Source: Chitinophaga sp. YR573 (GTDB lineage: Bacteria > Bacteroidota > Bacteroidia > Chitinophagales > Chitinophagaceae). Taken from it: a stretch of 64,000 nucleotides of DNA. Shown here piece after piece: positions 1-8,264 of the stretch. Under the pieces are notes generated by a model. That model did no database searches. It was not told the DNA's origin and saw only the letters and a program-made list of their open reading frames with translations. The stretch covers positions 1,054,001 to 1,118,000 of the forward strand of contig NZ_FOJF01000002.1 in assembly GCF_900110995.1 (NCBI RefSeq), written 5' to 3'. How positions within the stretch are numbered: position 1 is the first letter of the stretch; every line of letters begins with the position of its first letter. Both the position numbers and the translations under genes were made by a program.

Positions 1-1
1 C

Positions 2-322
2 AAATACAATAACCGCTTTTACCTGTTCACCTCCGGCTGTACCGGATGGTCGCCCAATGCGGCTTCCTATGCCACGGCAGACAGTATTATGGGCACCTGG
101 ACACTACATGATAATCCTTGTCATGGTACAGACGCTGATAGTACCTATCATGCACAGAGTACATATGTGTTGCCGGTGCAGGGTAAAAAGGATACGTTCA
201 TTTTTATGGCAGACAGGTGGAACAAAACCAATCTGGAAACATCACGTTATATATGGTTGCCACTGACATTTGATGCTGAGGGCACTCCCGGCATTCAGTG
301 GGAAGATCAGTTGATGCCTTAA
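2..322 (+). CDS. GH43-like glycoside hydrolase, C-terminal part
   Basis: The frame is already open at base 2 and stops at 322, so only the last 106 residues are present. They contain FTSGCTGWSPN, then a QSTYVLP stretch, FIFMADRW and SRYIWLPL. This is the C-terminal propeller pattern I associate with GH43 enzymes of the exo-beta-1,3-galactanase type; such enzymes remove terminal sugars from side chains of plant or microbial polysaccharides. The catalytic acids lie upstream of the window, so subfamily and substrate are not certain. A strong hairpin follows 18 bases after the stop, which ends the transcript before the ABC permease. Confidence 0.7.
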   Translation, partial: KYNNRFYLFTSGCTGWSPNAASYATADSIMGTWTLHDNPCHGTDADSTYHAQSTYVLPVQGKKDTFIFMADRWNKTNLETSRYIWLPLTFDAEGTPGIQWEDQLMP

Positions 323-340
323 AGTTATTGGTGTTGAGAG

Positions 341-376
341 AGGGCAGTAAGGGATTATATCTCTTACTGCCCTTTC
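341..376 (+). terminator. Rho-independent terminator after GH43-like gene
   Basis: Arms AGGGCAGTAAG (341-351) and CTTACTGCCCT (363-373) pair perfectly around an 11-base loop and are followed by a short T run. It separates the GH43-like gene from the permease. Confidence 0.75.
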
Positions 377-384
377 CATTTGCT

Positions 385-473
385 AAAACCGGACATTGCA
401 TGTTTCAAAACCGGACATTCTAAGGATAGTATACATTTGATTATCAACTATTTGAAATCTGGCATTAACTTGG
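385..473 (+). promoter_or_regulatory. Direct-repeat operator and promoter of ABC permease
   Basis: AAAACCGGACATT occurs twice, at 385-397 and 407-419, exactly 22 bp (two helical turns) apart and on the same face. Downstream lie two alternative promoter-like signals: TACATTTG (432-439), which fits the Bacteroidota TAnnTTTG -7 box, and TGGCA (460-464) followed by TTGG (470-473), which resembles a sigma-54 -24/-12 pair except that the -12 GC is GG. If sigma-54 is used, the repeats sit about 80 bp upstream of the start, the usual place for an NtrC-type activator. Which signal is used cannot be settled from sequence. Confidence 0.5.
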
Positions 474-498
474 GGGCTCTGCTATAAATTCGCTTCAC

Positions 499-2967
499 AT
501 GCTAAGAAGTTATTTTAAGGTCATCTACAGGAACCTGTTAAAAAACAAGGTTTTCTCAGCCGTAAATATCTTCGGACTAGCCATTGGAATGGCAGCCTGT
601 TTTTTCATTTTTCAGTATGTGCATTTTGAATCCAGCTATGATAAGTTTCATAAGCAGGCAGACAATATCTACCGGGTAAATATTTCTTTTTCCGGTAGTT
701 TCGCAAAGTTGCATGGAATGACTACGAATCATCCTGCAGTGGGGCCTGCTATGAAAGCAGAATTTCCGGAAGTCACCAATTTTGCAAGGGTAGTCAATTC
801 TTCTCTTTTAATACCTGCATCCAGTATGTCCTATACGGATGCAAAATCAAATACAGTCTCATTTAATGAAGGAAAGATCTTTCTTGCAGATCCTTCTTTC
901 CTCACCATGTTTTCCTTTCCCTTTATAGCAGGAACACCCTCTAAAGCATTATCCGAAGCCTCTTCCATTGTAATATCCAAAACAATAGCAGAGAAATACT
1001 TTGGAAAAGAAAACCCTATAGGGAAGACTTTAAATCTCAACCGGCAGTTGCCACTGACAGTAACCGGCGTTTTTGAGAACGTACCAGAGAACTCGCATAT
1101 CAAATTTGATATGCTTATTTCCATTAAGACATTGGGCGACAACTGGCAATATGATAACTGGGGATGGCCAGAGTTTTACACTTATGTATCACTGGTCCCG
1201 GGAACAGATCCCAAAAAGGTAGAAGCAAAATTTCCGGCCTTTATAGACAAATATCTGGCTGCAAAAATGAAGGAGCTGAACTTTGGTACTTACTTTCATA
1301 TGCAGCGTTTAGCAGATATTCATCTTAAATCCGATGATCTTAAAGGTCCGGAACCTAATGGCAGTGAGAAAGAGATTTATTTCCTGTCTATTATTGGCGT
1401 ATTTATTCTCTTCATTGCCTGGATCAACTATATCAATTTATCTACTGCTAAGAATATTGAACGTGCAAAAGAAGTAGGCCTGAGAAAGGCCGTAGGTGCA
1501 GTTAGCGGACAAGTGATCTGGCAATTTATTATGGAATCTGTTATTATCAACCTGCTGGCATTATTTGTAGCGGTGTTGATTATTATACTTTGTTTCCCTT
1601 ATTTCGGCATGTTCATCGGTAAAGATTTAAGACATGGATCTTTATCTTCCGGTCTATGGCATGCATCAGGGTTCTGGCCGTCCATGGCAGCCATTTTCCT
1701 GTCAGGGGCCTTTATAGTAGGCGCTTATCCCGCTTTTGTATTATCTGCATACAAACCAGCTATTGTATTAAAAGGAAAGTTCTTTCAATCTGCCAGGGGG
1801 ATCTTATTGAGGAAAGCACTCGTGTCTTTTCAGTTTGTGTTATCGTTGTTATTGATTGCCGGCACACTTACAGTATACTGGCAGTTATCATTCATGCGCA
1901 ATCAGGCACTGGGCTATAATAAGGAACAGATAGTAGTCGTAAAGTCGCCTGCTTTTTTTGATTCTACTTATACGTATAAGATGAAATCCTTTAAAACACA
2001 GCTTCTCAGTAATCCGGCTGTAACTAATGTCAGCACTGCTTCTGATATACCTGGTAAAGCCATGATAGGAAGGAATACGGTAAGAAAAGGGAGTGATGAT
2101 AAGACGCATAATTACATCTCATATATTACACAGGTGGATGAGTCTTTCGTAAAGACTTTTCAGATGGAAATGGCAGCGGGTAGAGATTTAACGCTTCAGG
2201 ATACGACTGATATTTTCAGAGGAAATGTTACCAGGGTACTTATCAATGAAAAGATCGTTAAAGCGCTTGGCTATGAGAGTAATGAAGCCGCTATTCATCA
2301 GAATGTGGTGTTTGGTGCCGGGCCTGGAGAGGTAAAGGGAGAAATCGTAGGTGTGCTTAAGAATTATCACCAGCGTTCTTTAAAAGAAGACTATGATCCT
2401 ATTCTTTATTACTATCCGGTAAATAATGGCTGGAGTTATTTTGCCATCAATATGAAAACAGATCATCTGCAAAGTAATCTGTCTTCAATAGGGCGTTTGT
2501 ATAAAGATGTTTTCTCCGGTAATCCGTTTGAATATTTTTTCCTTGATGACTATTTCGATCAGCAATATCAGGCAGATCAGCGCTTTGGAAAGGTGTTTGG
2601 TTTATTTACTGTACTGGCTATTTTAATCGCCTGTTTAGGACTGTTAGGATTATCCAGTTTTGTGATTAAACTGAGGACAAAGGAAATTGGTATCAGAAAG
2701 GTATTAGGCGCCTCTCTATTCAGCCTGCTGGCATTATTCTCCAGGGATTTTGTAAGAATGGTTTTACTGGCAGCAGTGATCGTTATACCGGTTATCTATT
2801 TTGTAGGCAATCGATGGCTGGATAACTATGCATTTCATATTCATCTGAGTTGGGAGATTTTTGTCGTACCCCCTTTACTGTTATTGACGATTTCTCTGGT
2901 CACTATCAGTGTGCAAAGTATTAAAGCCGCATTGGCGAATCCTATAAAGAGTTTGAAAACAGAATAA
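499..2967 (+). CDS. FtsX/MacB-type ABC transporter permease
   Basis: This 822-residue inner-membrane protein has the double-permease layout common in Bacteroidota. There is an N-terminal membrane segment at about 20-40 (AVNIFGLAIGMAACFFIFQ), a MacB-like periplasmic domain, and a three-helix FtsX core from about 285 to 420 containing NIERAKEVGLRKAVGA. A second periplasmic domain follows, then a second FtsX core with KEIGIRKVLGAS near residue 725. MacB-type permeases couple ATP hydrolysis to work on the periplasmic side, such as export of peptides or lipids. No ATP-binding subunit gene lies beside it. There is no clear Shine-Dalgarno; the start is the first ATG after the upstream signals. Confidence 0.9.
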   Translation: MLRSYFKVIYRNLLKNKVFSAVNIFGLAIGMAACFFIFQYVHFESSYDKFHKQADNIYRVNISFSGSFAKLHGMTTNHPAVGPAMKAEFPEVTNFARVVNSSLLIPASSMSYTDAKSNTVSFNEGKIFLADPSFLTMFSFPFIAGTPSKALSEASSIVISKTIAEKYFGKENPIGKTLNLNRQLPLTVTGVFENVPENSHIKFDMLISIKTLGDNWQYDNWGWPEFYTYVSLVPGTDPKKVEAKFPAFIDKYLAAKMKELNFGTYFHMQRLADIHLKSDDLKGPEPNGSEKEIYFLSIIGVFILFIAWINYINLSTAKNIERAKEVGLRKAVGAVSGQVIWQFIMESVIINLLALFVAVLIIILCFPYFGMFIGKDLRHGSLSSGLWHASGFWPSMAAIFLSGAFIVGAYPAFVLSAYKPAIVLKGKFFQSARGILLRKALVSFQFVLSLLLIAGTLTVYWQLSFMRNQALGYNKEQIVVVKSPAFFDSTYTYKMKSFKTQLLSNPAVTNVSTASDIPGKAMIGRNTVRKGSDDKTHNYISYITQVDESFVKTFQMEMAAGRDLTLQDTTDIFRGNVTRVLINEKIVKALGYESNEAAIHQNVVFGAGPGEVKGEIVGVLKNYHQRSLKEDYDPILYYYPVNNGWSYFAINMKTDHLQSNLSSIGRLYKDVFSGNPFEYFFLDDYFDQQYQADQRFGKVFGLFTVLAILIACLGLLGLSSFVIKLRTKEIGIRKVLGASLFSLLALFSRDFVRMVLLAAVIVIPVIYFVGNRWLDNYAFHIHLSWEIFVVPPLLLLTISLVTISVQSIKAALANPIKSLKTE

Positions 2968-3007
2968 CTGAAAAGATGTTGTATTAAAAGCATTAGTAGA
3001 CACAAAA

Positions 3008-3168
3008 GGCTCCGTTAGGAGCCCCGTGTTTGTAGGAAATACGTTAAACAACAAATACAGACTCCGTTAGGAGTCCCCTAAAAAAGACCGAATATTAGGG
3101 GACTCCTAACGGAGTCTTTTATGTAGAAGATAGATTGTTGCTACAAACACGGGGCTCCTAACGGAGCC
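3008..3168. repeat. Nested 161-bp quasi-palindrome of GGAGCC-type repeats
   Basis: A perfect 28-bp inverted repeat (3008-3035 and 3141-3168) encloses a perfect 23-bp inverted repeat (3059-3081 and 3095-3117). All four arms share the core CTCCGTTAGGAG, which is itself a small hairpin with loop GTTA. The DNA could fold as one long cruciform or as four short hairpins. It lies between convergent genes and codes for nothing I can see. It resembles REP/BIME or MITE-type intergenic elements. Confidence 0.85.
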
Positions 3169-3194
3169 TATTATGTTTTGCCACAAAACATAAG

Positions 3195-3230
3195 GAGGTT
3201 GTATCAAAGTAACTAATACAACCTCTTTTT
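3195..3230 (+). terminator. Terminator between convergent genes
   Basis: Ten-base arms GAGGTTGTAT (3195-3204) and ATACAACCTC (3216-3225) are followed directly by TTTTT. The T tail is on the plus side, so it mainly serves the permease transcript; the minus-side tail is poor. Confidence 0.75.
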
Positions 3231-3243
3231 ATTATCAATATAA

Positions 3244-4203
3244 CTAATTTTTCTTCTTTGCTTTTTCCAGCTGTTCAGCATTGATATCCTCTGCTGTCTG
3301 TGGTTTCATCATATTCTTCCGTCGCTGGTCCAGTGGTTGTTGTACCGGGAATTTCCCTAACGGTAATGCATCATGGAAAACCTTATCTATATGCATCCAT
3401 TTACCTGCTTTCCATTTAAATCCTTCATAATCAAGATCAGGAACAAAGGTAGAAGGTTTATTTTTCTGATTGCTTTCTGATATCAGGTGATCATATACGA
3501 TCATGTCCATTTCTGCATTATAACTAAGACCGATAGTAGCGTCTTTTTTATATTCAAGAATAAACCTGTTTCGTGTAGGTTTAGGCGTAGAATCTTCCAT
3601 AAAGCTAAAGAAGGGACCACCGAAGATGGGTTGTCCGTCTTTAAACATCAGTACATCTATCAGTTTCTTCTGACTGCGGATATTGTTGGCGTCCCAGCCA
3701 AAGAGGGTATAAAATTCAGCATTGAAATAATGACGCTGAATGATCTTATAGTATAAACATCCGTACCAGCTTTTGTTATTGGCGATGGTATCCGGATTCA
3801 TATAATCGGAGTTGTCGAATAAAGGGAACAGCTTCAGTTTACCATCATCTGTTTTCATCTGTATCGCACCATAATGATGGTAGAAAGTAGTTTCCAGCTC
3901 CAGGCCCCAGCTAAAGATGCGGAAAGAGCTATCCTGCGGATATTGAATGGAAACGGTTGTCAGTGAATCGAAACGGAAATTGAAAGAATAAGGTGTTTTC
4001 AGGGCCTGTACCAGCTTGGGAATAAAGCGATCGTTGGCTTCCTGTCTTGCCTGCTCGTCTTTGCCCCTGAGTATCATGTCTGACAGGTAGTGCAGGGAAT
4101 CCTGCTGTACAGCCATGGAAGCAGCATCAGCTGCGCTGATACGCTGTGCCTGTACACTACCGTAAATGAAAGCTGGTAAAAGAAGTAATATGGCTCTGAA
4201 CAT
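3244..4203 (-). CDS. Secreted protein of unknown function
   Basis: This 319-residue protein starts with a signal peptide (MFRAILLLLPAFIYGSVQAQ). The mature part is rich in aromatic and acidic residues and ends in a Lys-rich tail (LEKAKKKN). I recognise no catalytic motif or named family. It follows the heptose phosphatase gene by 28 bp on the same strand and is likely the last gene of that operon, so a role at the cell envelope is possible, but that rests on position alone. Confidence 0.7.
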   Translation of the reverse strand: MFRAILLLLPAFIYGSVQAQRISAADAASMAVQQDSLHYLSDMILRGKDEQARQEANDRFIPKLVQALKTPYSFNFRFDSLTTVSIQYPQDSSFRIFSWGLELETTFYHHYGAIQMKTDDGKLKLFPLFDNSDYMNPDTIANNKSWYGCLYYKIIQRHYFNAEFYTLFGWDANNIRSQKKLIDVLMFKDGQPIFGGPFFSFMEDSTPKPTRNRFILEYKKDATIGLSYNAEMDMIVYDHLISESNQKNKPSTFVPDLDYEGFKWKAGKWMHIDKVFHDALPLGKFPVQQPLDQRRKNMMKPQTAEDINAEQLEKAKKKN

Positions 4204-4231
4204 AATCTTATTTACGTTATATAGAACAAAT

Positions 4232-4771
4232 TTATTGTATGATCCGGGAAAAATCCAATAAACTATTGTAACGGCTGTCTATTAAAGGATGGGGGATAGG
4301 ATGATGTGGTTGTGTAGAAGGAATGAATACGGTGTACATGCCCATGTTTTTAGCGAAGTTCATGTCGCTGAGGGTGTTACCTACCATAACAGCCTTTGAA
4401 AAATCGATATCGGGGAAATCTGCCTTTGCCTGCATGGCCATGCCGTTGTTAGGCTTACGGCAGGGGCTGTTGCTGTCTATATCCGGGCAGAAGTAGATTT
4501 TATCTATACGGCCACCGTGGTGATGGATTTGTTCCAGCATGTTGGTGTGAATGGCGTTTAAGCCCTCTACGGTCAGTAATCCCCGGCCTATGCAGCGTTG
4601 ATTGGTAACCATTACGATATGCCCGAATTTAGCTGCTAAGGCAGGCAGGGCTTCCAATACCCCATCTGCAAACTGGAACATCTCCCAGTTGAGTACATAT
4701 CCGCCTTTGATTTCGTTATTGATTACCCCGTCTCTATCCAGGAATAATGTCCAGGAAGTATCTATCTGCAT
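4232..4771 (-). CDS. gmhB: D-glycero-manno-heptose 1,7-bisphosphate phosphatase-like (HAD-IIIA)
   Basis: This 179-residue cytoplasmic HAD phosphatase removes the 7-phosphate of heptose 1,7-bisphosphate, the third chemical step of the pathway. Motif I is LDRDGVIN with D12 as nucleophile and D14 as acid/base. Motif II is VTNQ, followed by CRKPNNGM and the metal-binding MVGNTLSDM. The zinc-binding loop of typical GmhB (CxH...CxC) is reduced: FCPDIDSNSPC keeps two cysteines but lacks the histidine. It is 9 bp from the nucleotidyltransferase gene and belongs to the same operon as the other three pathway genes. Confidence 0.87.
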   Translation of the reverse strand: MQIDTSWTLFLDRDGVINNEIKGGYVLNWEMFQFADGVLEALPALAAKFGHIVMVTNQRCIGRGLLTVEGLNAIHTNMLEQIHHHGGRIDKIYFCPDIDSNSPCRKPNNGMAMQAKADFPDIDFSKAVMVGNTLSDMNFAKNMGMYTVFIPSTQPHHPIPHPLIDSRYNSLLDFSRIIQ

Positions 4772-4780
4772 AGTATTTAA

Positions 4781-5467
4781 TTAACTGCCCAGTTCTGTCT
4801 GCACCCGTGCATAATCATCCGGAACCCCTATATCAATAAAATAAGTATCACTTATAAATCCGTACAGCGCCTTGCTCTTTTCCAGTACTTCTTTTTCAAA
4901 GGAGAACTGCTGTGGAAATCCCAGGCTTTGGAGGTATTGTTTGGATGTCAGATAGATACCGCCGTTGATCAGTCCTTCTTCACGGAATTGTTTTTCCAGG
5001 AAGGCGGTGATGCGGTCGTTCTCATCCAGTTCCACACTGCCATAGCGTTCGAACTGGTACATGGGTTTTAAAGCCAGTGACAGTGCGCTTTGCTTTTGCT
5101 GATGGAAGTTGTAAAATTCATTGAGCGGTACGCCAAAGAATGTATCTCCGTTGGTGATAAAGAATTCATTGCCTTTCACTTTAGACATGGCCAGCAGGAT
5201 ACCACCACCAGTGCCTAAAGGTTCTTCTTCTATCACGAATGAAATCTCTATATCCAGGTTGGCTTCTTGGCACCAGTCTATCACCTGTTCCGACTTATAT
5301 CCAAGGGAAAGTATGACGTGTGTTATTCCCTGTTCCTGCAGGTATTTCAGCAGGTAATACAGGAAAGGGTGCTTGCCCACAGGCGCCATGCATTTAGGCT
5401 TATCAGCCACTACGCTGCGCAGGCGGGTACCCAGTCCACCCGCTAGTACAATACATTCCGTAATCAT
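4781..5467 (-). CDS. hddC: Heptose 1-phosphate nucleotidyltransferase (HddC-like)
   Basis: This 228-residue sugar-phosphate nucleotidyltransferase carries the signature LAGGLGTRLRSVVADKPK at residues 8-25, the loop that binds the nucleotide and the activating lysine. GTGGGILLA and NGDTFF, with the metal-binding Asp, follow. In this setting it is expected to make GDP-D-glycero-alpha-D-manno-heptose from the 1-phosphate. Its start overlaps the end of the isomerase gene by 4 bp, which indicates translational coupling. The GDP rather than ADP specificity is inferred from the neighbouring HddA-type kinase and the lack of an HldE-type fusion. Confidence 0.87.
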   Translation of the reverse strand: MITECIVLAGGLGTRLRSVVADKPKCMAPVGKHPFLYYLLKYLQEQGITHVILSLGYKSEQVIDWCQEANLDIEISFVIEEEPLGTGGGILLAMSKVKGNEFFITNGDTFFGVPLNEFYNFHQQKQSALSLALKPMYQFERYGSVELDENDRITAFLEKQFREEGLINGGIYLTSKQYLQSLGFPQQFSFEKEVLEKSKALYGFISDTYFIDIGVPDDYARVQTELGS

Positions 5468-6039
5468 GGGAAGAGGTTATTTTCCACTATTTCGCAAATG
5501 ATATGTCCTACGGTGATATGAGATTCCTGTATTCTTGGTGTATCAGAAGAAGGCATATTCAGCAGGTAATCGCTGTTCTCTCTCATTTTTCCGCCGCTGA
5601 AGCCTGTCATACTCACGATGATCATTCCTTTCTCTTTGGCCACTTTATATGCTTCCAGGATATTAGTTGAGTTGCCGGAAGTAGAGATACCTACCAGTAC
5701 ATCTCCTTTCTGGCCTATACCACGTAGTATACGTGCATATACCTGGTCGTAACCATAGTCATTACCTACTGCCGTCATGTATGAGGTATTGCAGTGCAAA
5801 GCCTCTGCATACAGCGGAGTTCTGTCTTTATAAAAACGGCCGGAGAATTCAGCTGCCAGGTGTTGTGCATCGGCTGCGCTGCCGCCATTACCGCAGAACA
5901 GGATCTTATGGTTTTGTTGCAGGCTGCCGGTGATTACATTGGCAACCTGTTGTATGGTTTGTACAAGCGCTTCATCATTACAGATGGCCTCTTTTACAGC
6001 GATACTTTCGCGGATGATGCGTATAATATTGTTAGTCAT
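5464..6039 (-). CDS. gmhA: D-sedoheptulose 7-phosphate isomerase
   Basis: This 191-residue SIS-domain enzyme converts sedoheptulose 7-phosphate into D-glycero-D-manno-heptose 7-phosphate, the entry step of heptose synthesis. The GmhA hallmarks are all visible: GNGGSAADAQHLAAE, ISTSGNS for phosphate binding, and TPRIQESHITVGH with the metal/catalytic Glu and His. Length is normal. It overlaps the genes on both sides by 1-4 bp, which ties it firmly into the heptose operon. Confidence 0.93.
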   Translation of the reverse strand: MTNNIIRIIRESIAVKEAICNDEALVQTIQQVANVITGSLQQNHKILFCGNGGSAADAQHLAAEFSGRFYKDRTPLYAEALHCNTSYMTAVGNDYGYDQVYARILRGIGQKGDVLVGISTSGNSTNILEAYKVAKEKGMIIVSMTGFSGGKMRENSDYLLNMPSSDTPRIQESHITVGHIICEIVENNLFP

Positions 6040-7058
6040 CAGATAGTCCAGGTATTTAATCCGTGGTTAGTAAAATGATAGCGTTTCACATGACCGCCGA
6101 AAGCAGACAGTGCGTCTACAACTGCATAACGTGTGTTTGCCGGGCAATAGAAGATCATGAAACCACCGCCGCCTGCGCCGGAGATTTTACCACCGGTTGC
6201 GCCTGCACGTTTTGCAGCATTATAAATATCATCTAAAGAAGAATTTGAGATGCCTGCCGCCATATTCTTTTTATGCTGGAAACCGAAGTCGAGGATATCT
6301 CCGATGCGGTCTATCGTACCTTTTAAAAGAGCTTCCTTCATCATCACTGCCTGTTCTTTCAGGTGGTGCATGGCTTCTATGGAAGCTGACTTTTTATCGT
6401 GAACGTTCTTTTGTTGTTCGGAAATGATACTGCTGGATAAACGGCTGGTAGAGGTATAATACAGTACCAGGTTATTTTCCAGTTCATAGAGATATTTATC
6501 TTTGATTCTCAATGGATTCACGATCACTTTATCACCATCATAGAACTCCATGAAGTTCACCCCGCCGAAGGTAGCAGCATATTGGTCCTGTTTACCACCA
6601 GCCTGTTTGAGGTCTTCTCTTTCTATCACGTAGGCCAGGTGAGCCATATCATATTCCCCCAAAGGTAGTTTTAACCATTCGGCAAAAGCGCCTAAGACGG
6701 TGACTACCAGGGTAGAGGAAGTCCCCAGTCCTGATCCCGCAGGTGCATCCACAAAAGTAGTGAGTTTGAAGCCTGAAGGGATGCCGTAATCTTTGGCTAC
6801 CCGGTTGATCACACCTTTCAGGATGTCCAGTTTACCATCTAAAGGAAGAGGGAAAGTGGCATCGCAGGTAAGTTGCTCTTTCCTGTCGGCAGATTCAAAA
6901 ATGACTTTGTTATCCTGCAGCGGTTCAATGGCTGCACGTGCATATAAGGAGATGGTTGCATTCAGGATAGCGCCTCCATACATATCAGAGTATGGGCTAA
7001 CATCTGTTCCTCCTCCTGCCAGCCCCAGGCGTAAAGGTGCTTTGCTACGATAGATCAC
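6039..7058 (-). CDS. hddA: D-glycero-alpha-D-manno-heptose 7-phosphate kinase
   Basis: This 339-residue GHMP-family kinase phosphorylates heptose 7-phosphate at C1. Its N terminus, SKAPLRLGLAGGGTDVSPYS, is typical of HddA and related fucokinase-like proteins. The ATP-binding motif is PAGSGLGTSSTL at about 107-118, and the C-terminal GHMP motif is KISGAGGGGFM. It sits first of the four heptose genes, 86 bp behind the GT4 gene. An HddA-type kinase instead of bifunctional HldE marks the GDP-heptose branch used for S-layer, capsule or O-antigen glycans. Confidence 0.9.
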   Translation of the reverse strand: MIYRSKAPLRLGLAGGGTDVSPYSDMYGGAILNATISLYARAAIEPLQDNKVIFESADRKEQLTCDATFPLPLDGKLDILKGVINRVAKDYGIPSGFKLTTFVDAPAGSGLGTSSTLVVTVLGAFAEWLKLPLGEYDMAHLAYVIEREDLKQAGGKQDQYAATFGGVNFMEFYDGDKVIVNPLRIKDKYLYELENNLVLYYTSTSRLSSSIISEQQKNVHDKKSASIEAMHHLKEQAVMMKEALLKGTIDRIGDILDFGFQHKKNMAAGISNSSLDDIYNAAKRAGATGGKISGAGGGGFMIFYCPANTRYAVVDALSAFGGHVKRYHFTNHGLNTWTI

Positions 7059-7144
7059 GATATATCTGGTTTTATAAGAACGGCAAGATAAAACAATCCC
7101 CGATTAGCAGGAACGAATTGTCTTAAAAAAAAGTTAAATGTAGT

Positions 7145-8263
7145 TTATTGTTTCTCAGCGAGTTTATAGATTTCGTTTGCCAGGCGTGACCAGGAGTACT
7201 GCTTTTTTTCGATACGGATGGCATCAATCATATCTGCTTCCCTGTTGCCGGCATAGAATTTCTCAATGGCAGTAGCGATATCGGCAGGATCGGGGCTGCA
7301 TTGGAAGCCTACAACATTATCCGGTACCATTTCTATCAGTCCGCCTACACGGGTCACCACCATTGGCTTTTCGAAGTGATAAGCTATCTGAGAGATACCG
7401 CTTTGTGTAGCGCTTTTGTAAGGTTGTACTACCAGGTCTGCCGCGCAGAAGAAGTTCTTCACTTCATCGTTGGGGATGAAATCGGTGTGCAGGATGATAC
7501 GGTCGCCCAGTTGCAGTTTCTCCAGGAGTTGCTGGTAAGGAGTGGCATCTTCATAAAACTCTCCTGCTACTATCAGGCTGACATCTTTCATACGTTCATC
7601 GGCCATGGCCTGTATCAGCAGGTCCAAACCTTTGTACTGGCGGATAAAGCCAAAGAAGAGGATGTATTTCTTATCCTGTTGCAGTTGTAGTTTTTCTCTG
7701 GCAGCAGCTTTGGATATGGGCGTACCATAGTTATCATAGATAGGATGGGGGATGAGTGATACCGGTTTCTTTGGTTCAAACAGTTTTAAATCATCCAGCA
7801 CGGACTGGCTCATGGCAATGAAAGCATCTACCGGTTTAAGGAAATATCTGGTAAATGGCACATCCCCCGGGCGTTTTTCGTGCGGGATCACATTATCTAA
7901 GATAGAGACTACTTTTGTGTGTTTGTTTTTGCCCAGGCGCAGTAAAGTACCCAGCACAGGCCCCATTAAAGGGATCCAGTATTTGGCGATGATGATATCC
8001 GGCGCCATCTGACGGATTTTGCGGCCGGTGATCCACCAGTTGATCGGATTGACAGAGTTGATCAACCTGCGGATGCGCAGATTGGCAGGAGCCGGTTCTG
8101 TGGCGTACTGGCTTTTACCCGGAAACAGGAAGCCGGGATACTGTACAGTGAATGTCCAGATCTCCACTTCTGCGCTGAGCTGTAATTCTTCTGCAAGTCT
8201 TTCGTTATAAGCAGCCAGACCGCCCCGGAAGGGCCAGGCTGGGCCAAGGATCAGGATCTTCAT
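7145..8263 (-). CDS. GT4-family glycosyltransferase
   Basis: This 372-residue GT-B fold transferase starts with ILGPAWPFRGGLAAYNERLA, the glycine-rich acceptor-side loop of GT4 enzymes. The donor-binding half contains ILFFGFIRQYKGLDLLIQA and a late E-x7-E type region around PYKSATQSGISQIAYHFEKPMV. It has no signal peptide or membrane helix and should act on a lipid-linked or glycan acceptor at the inner face of the membrane. It lies 1 bp after the GT2 gene and just before the heptose genes, so use of GDP-heptose or another activated sugar is plausible but not shown. Confidence 0.87.
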   Translation of the reverse strand: MKILILGPAWPFRGGLAAYNERLAEELQLSAEVEIWTFTVQYPGFLFPGKSQYATEPAPANLRIRRLINSVNPINWWITGRKIRQMAPDIIIAKYWIPLMGPVLGTLLRLGKNKHTKVVSILDNVIPHEKRPGDVPFTRYFLKPVDAFIAMSQSVLDDLKLFEPKKPVSLIPHPIYDNYGTPISKAAAREKLQLQQDKKYILFFGFIRQYKGLDLLIQAMADERMKDVSLIVAGEFYEDATPYQQLLEKLQLGDRIILHTDFIPNDEVKNFFCAADLVVQPYKSATQSGISQIAYHFEKPMVVTRVGGLIEMVPDNVVGFQCSPDPADIATAIEKFYAGNREADMIDAIRIEKKQYSWSRLANEIYKLAEKQ

Positions 8264-8264
8264 A

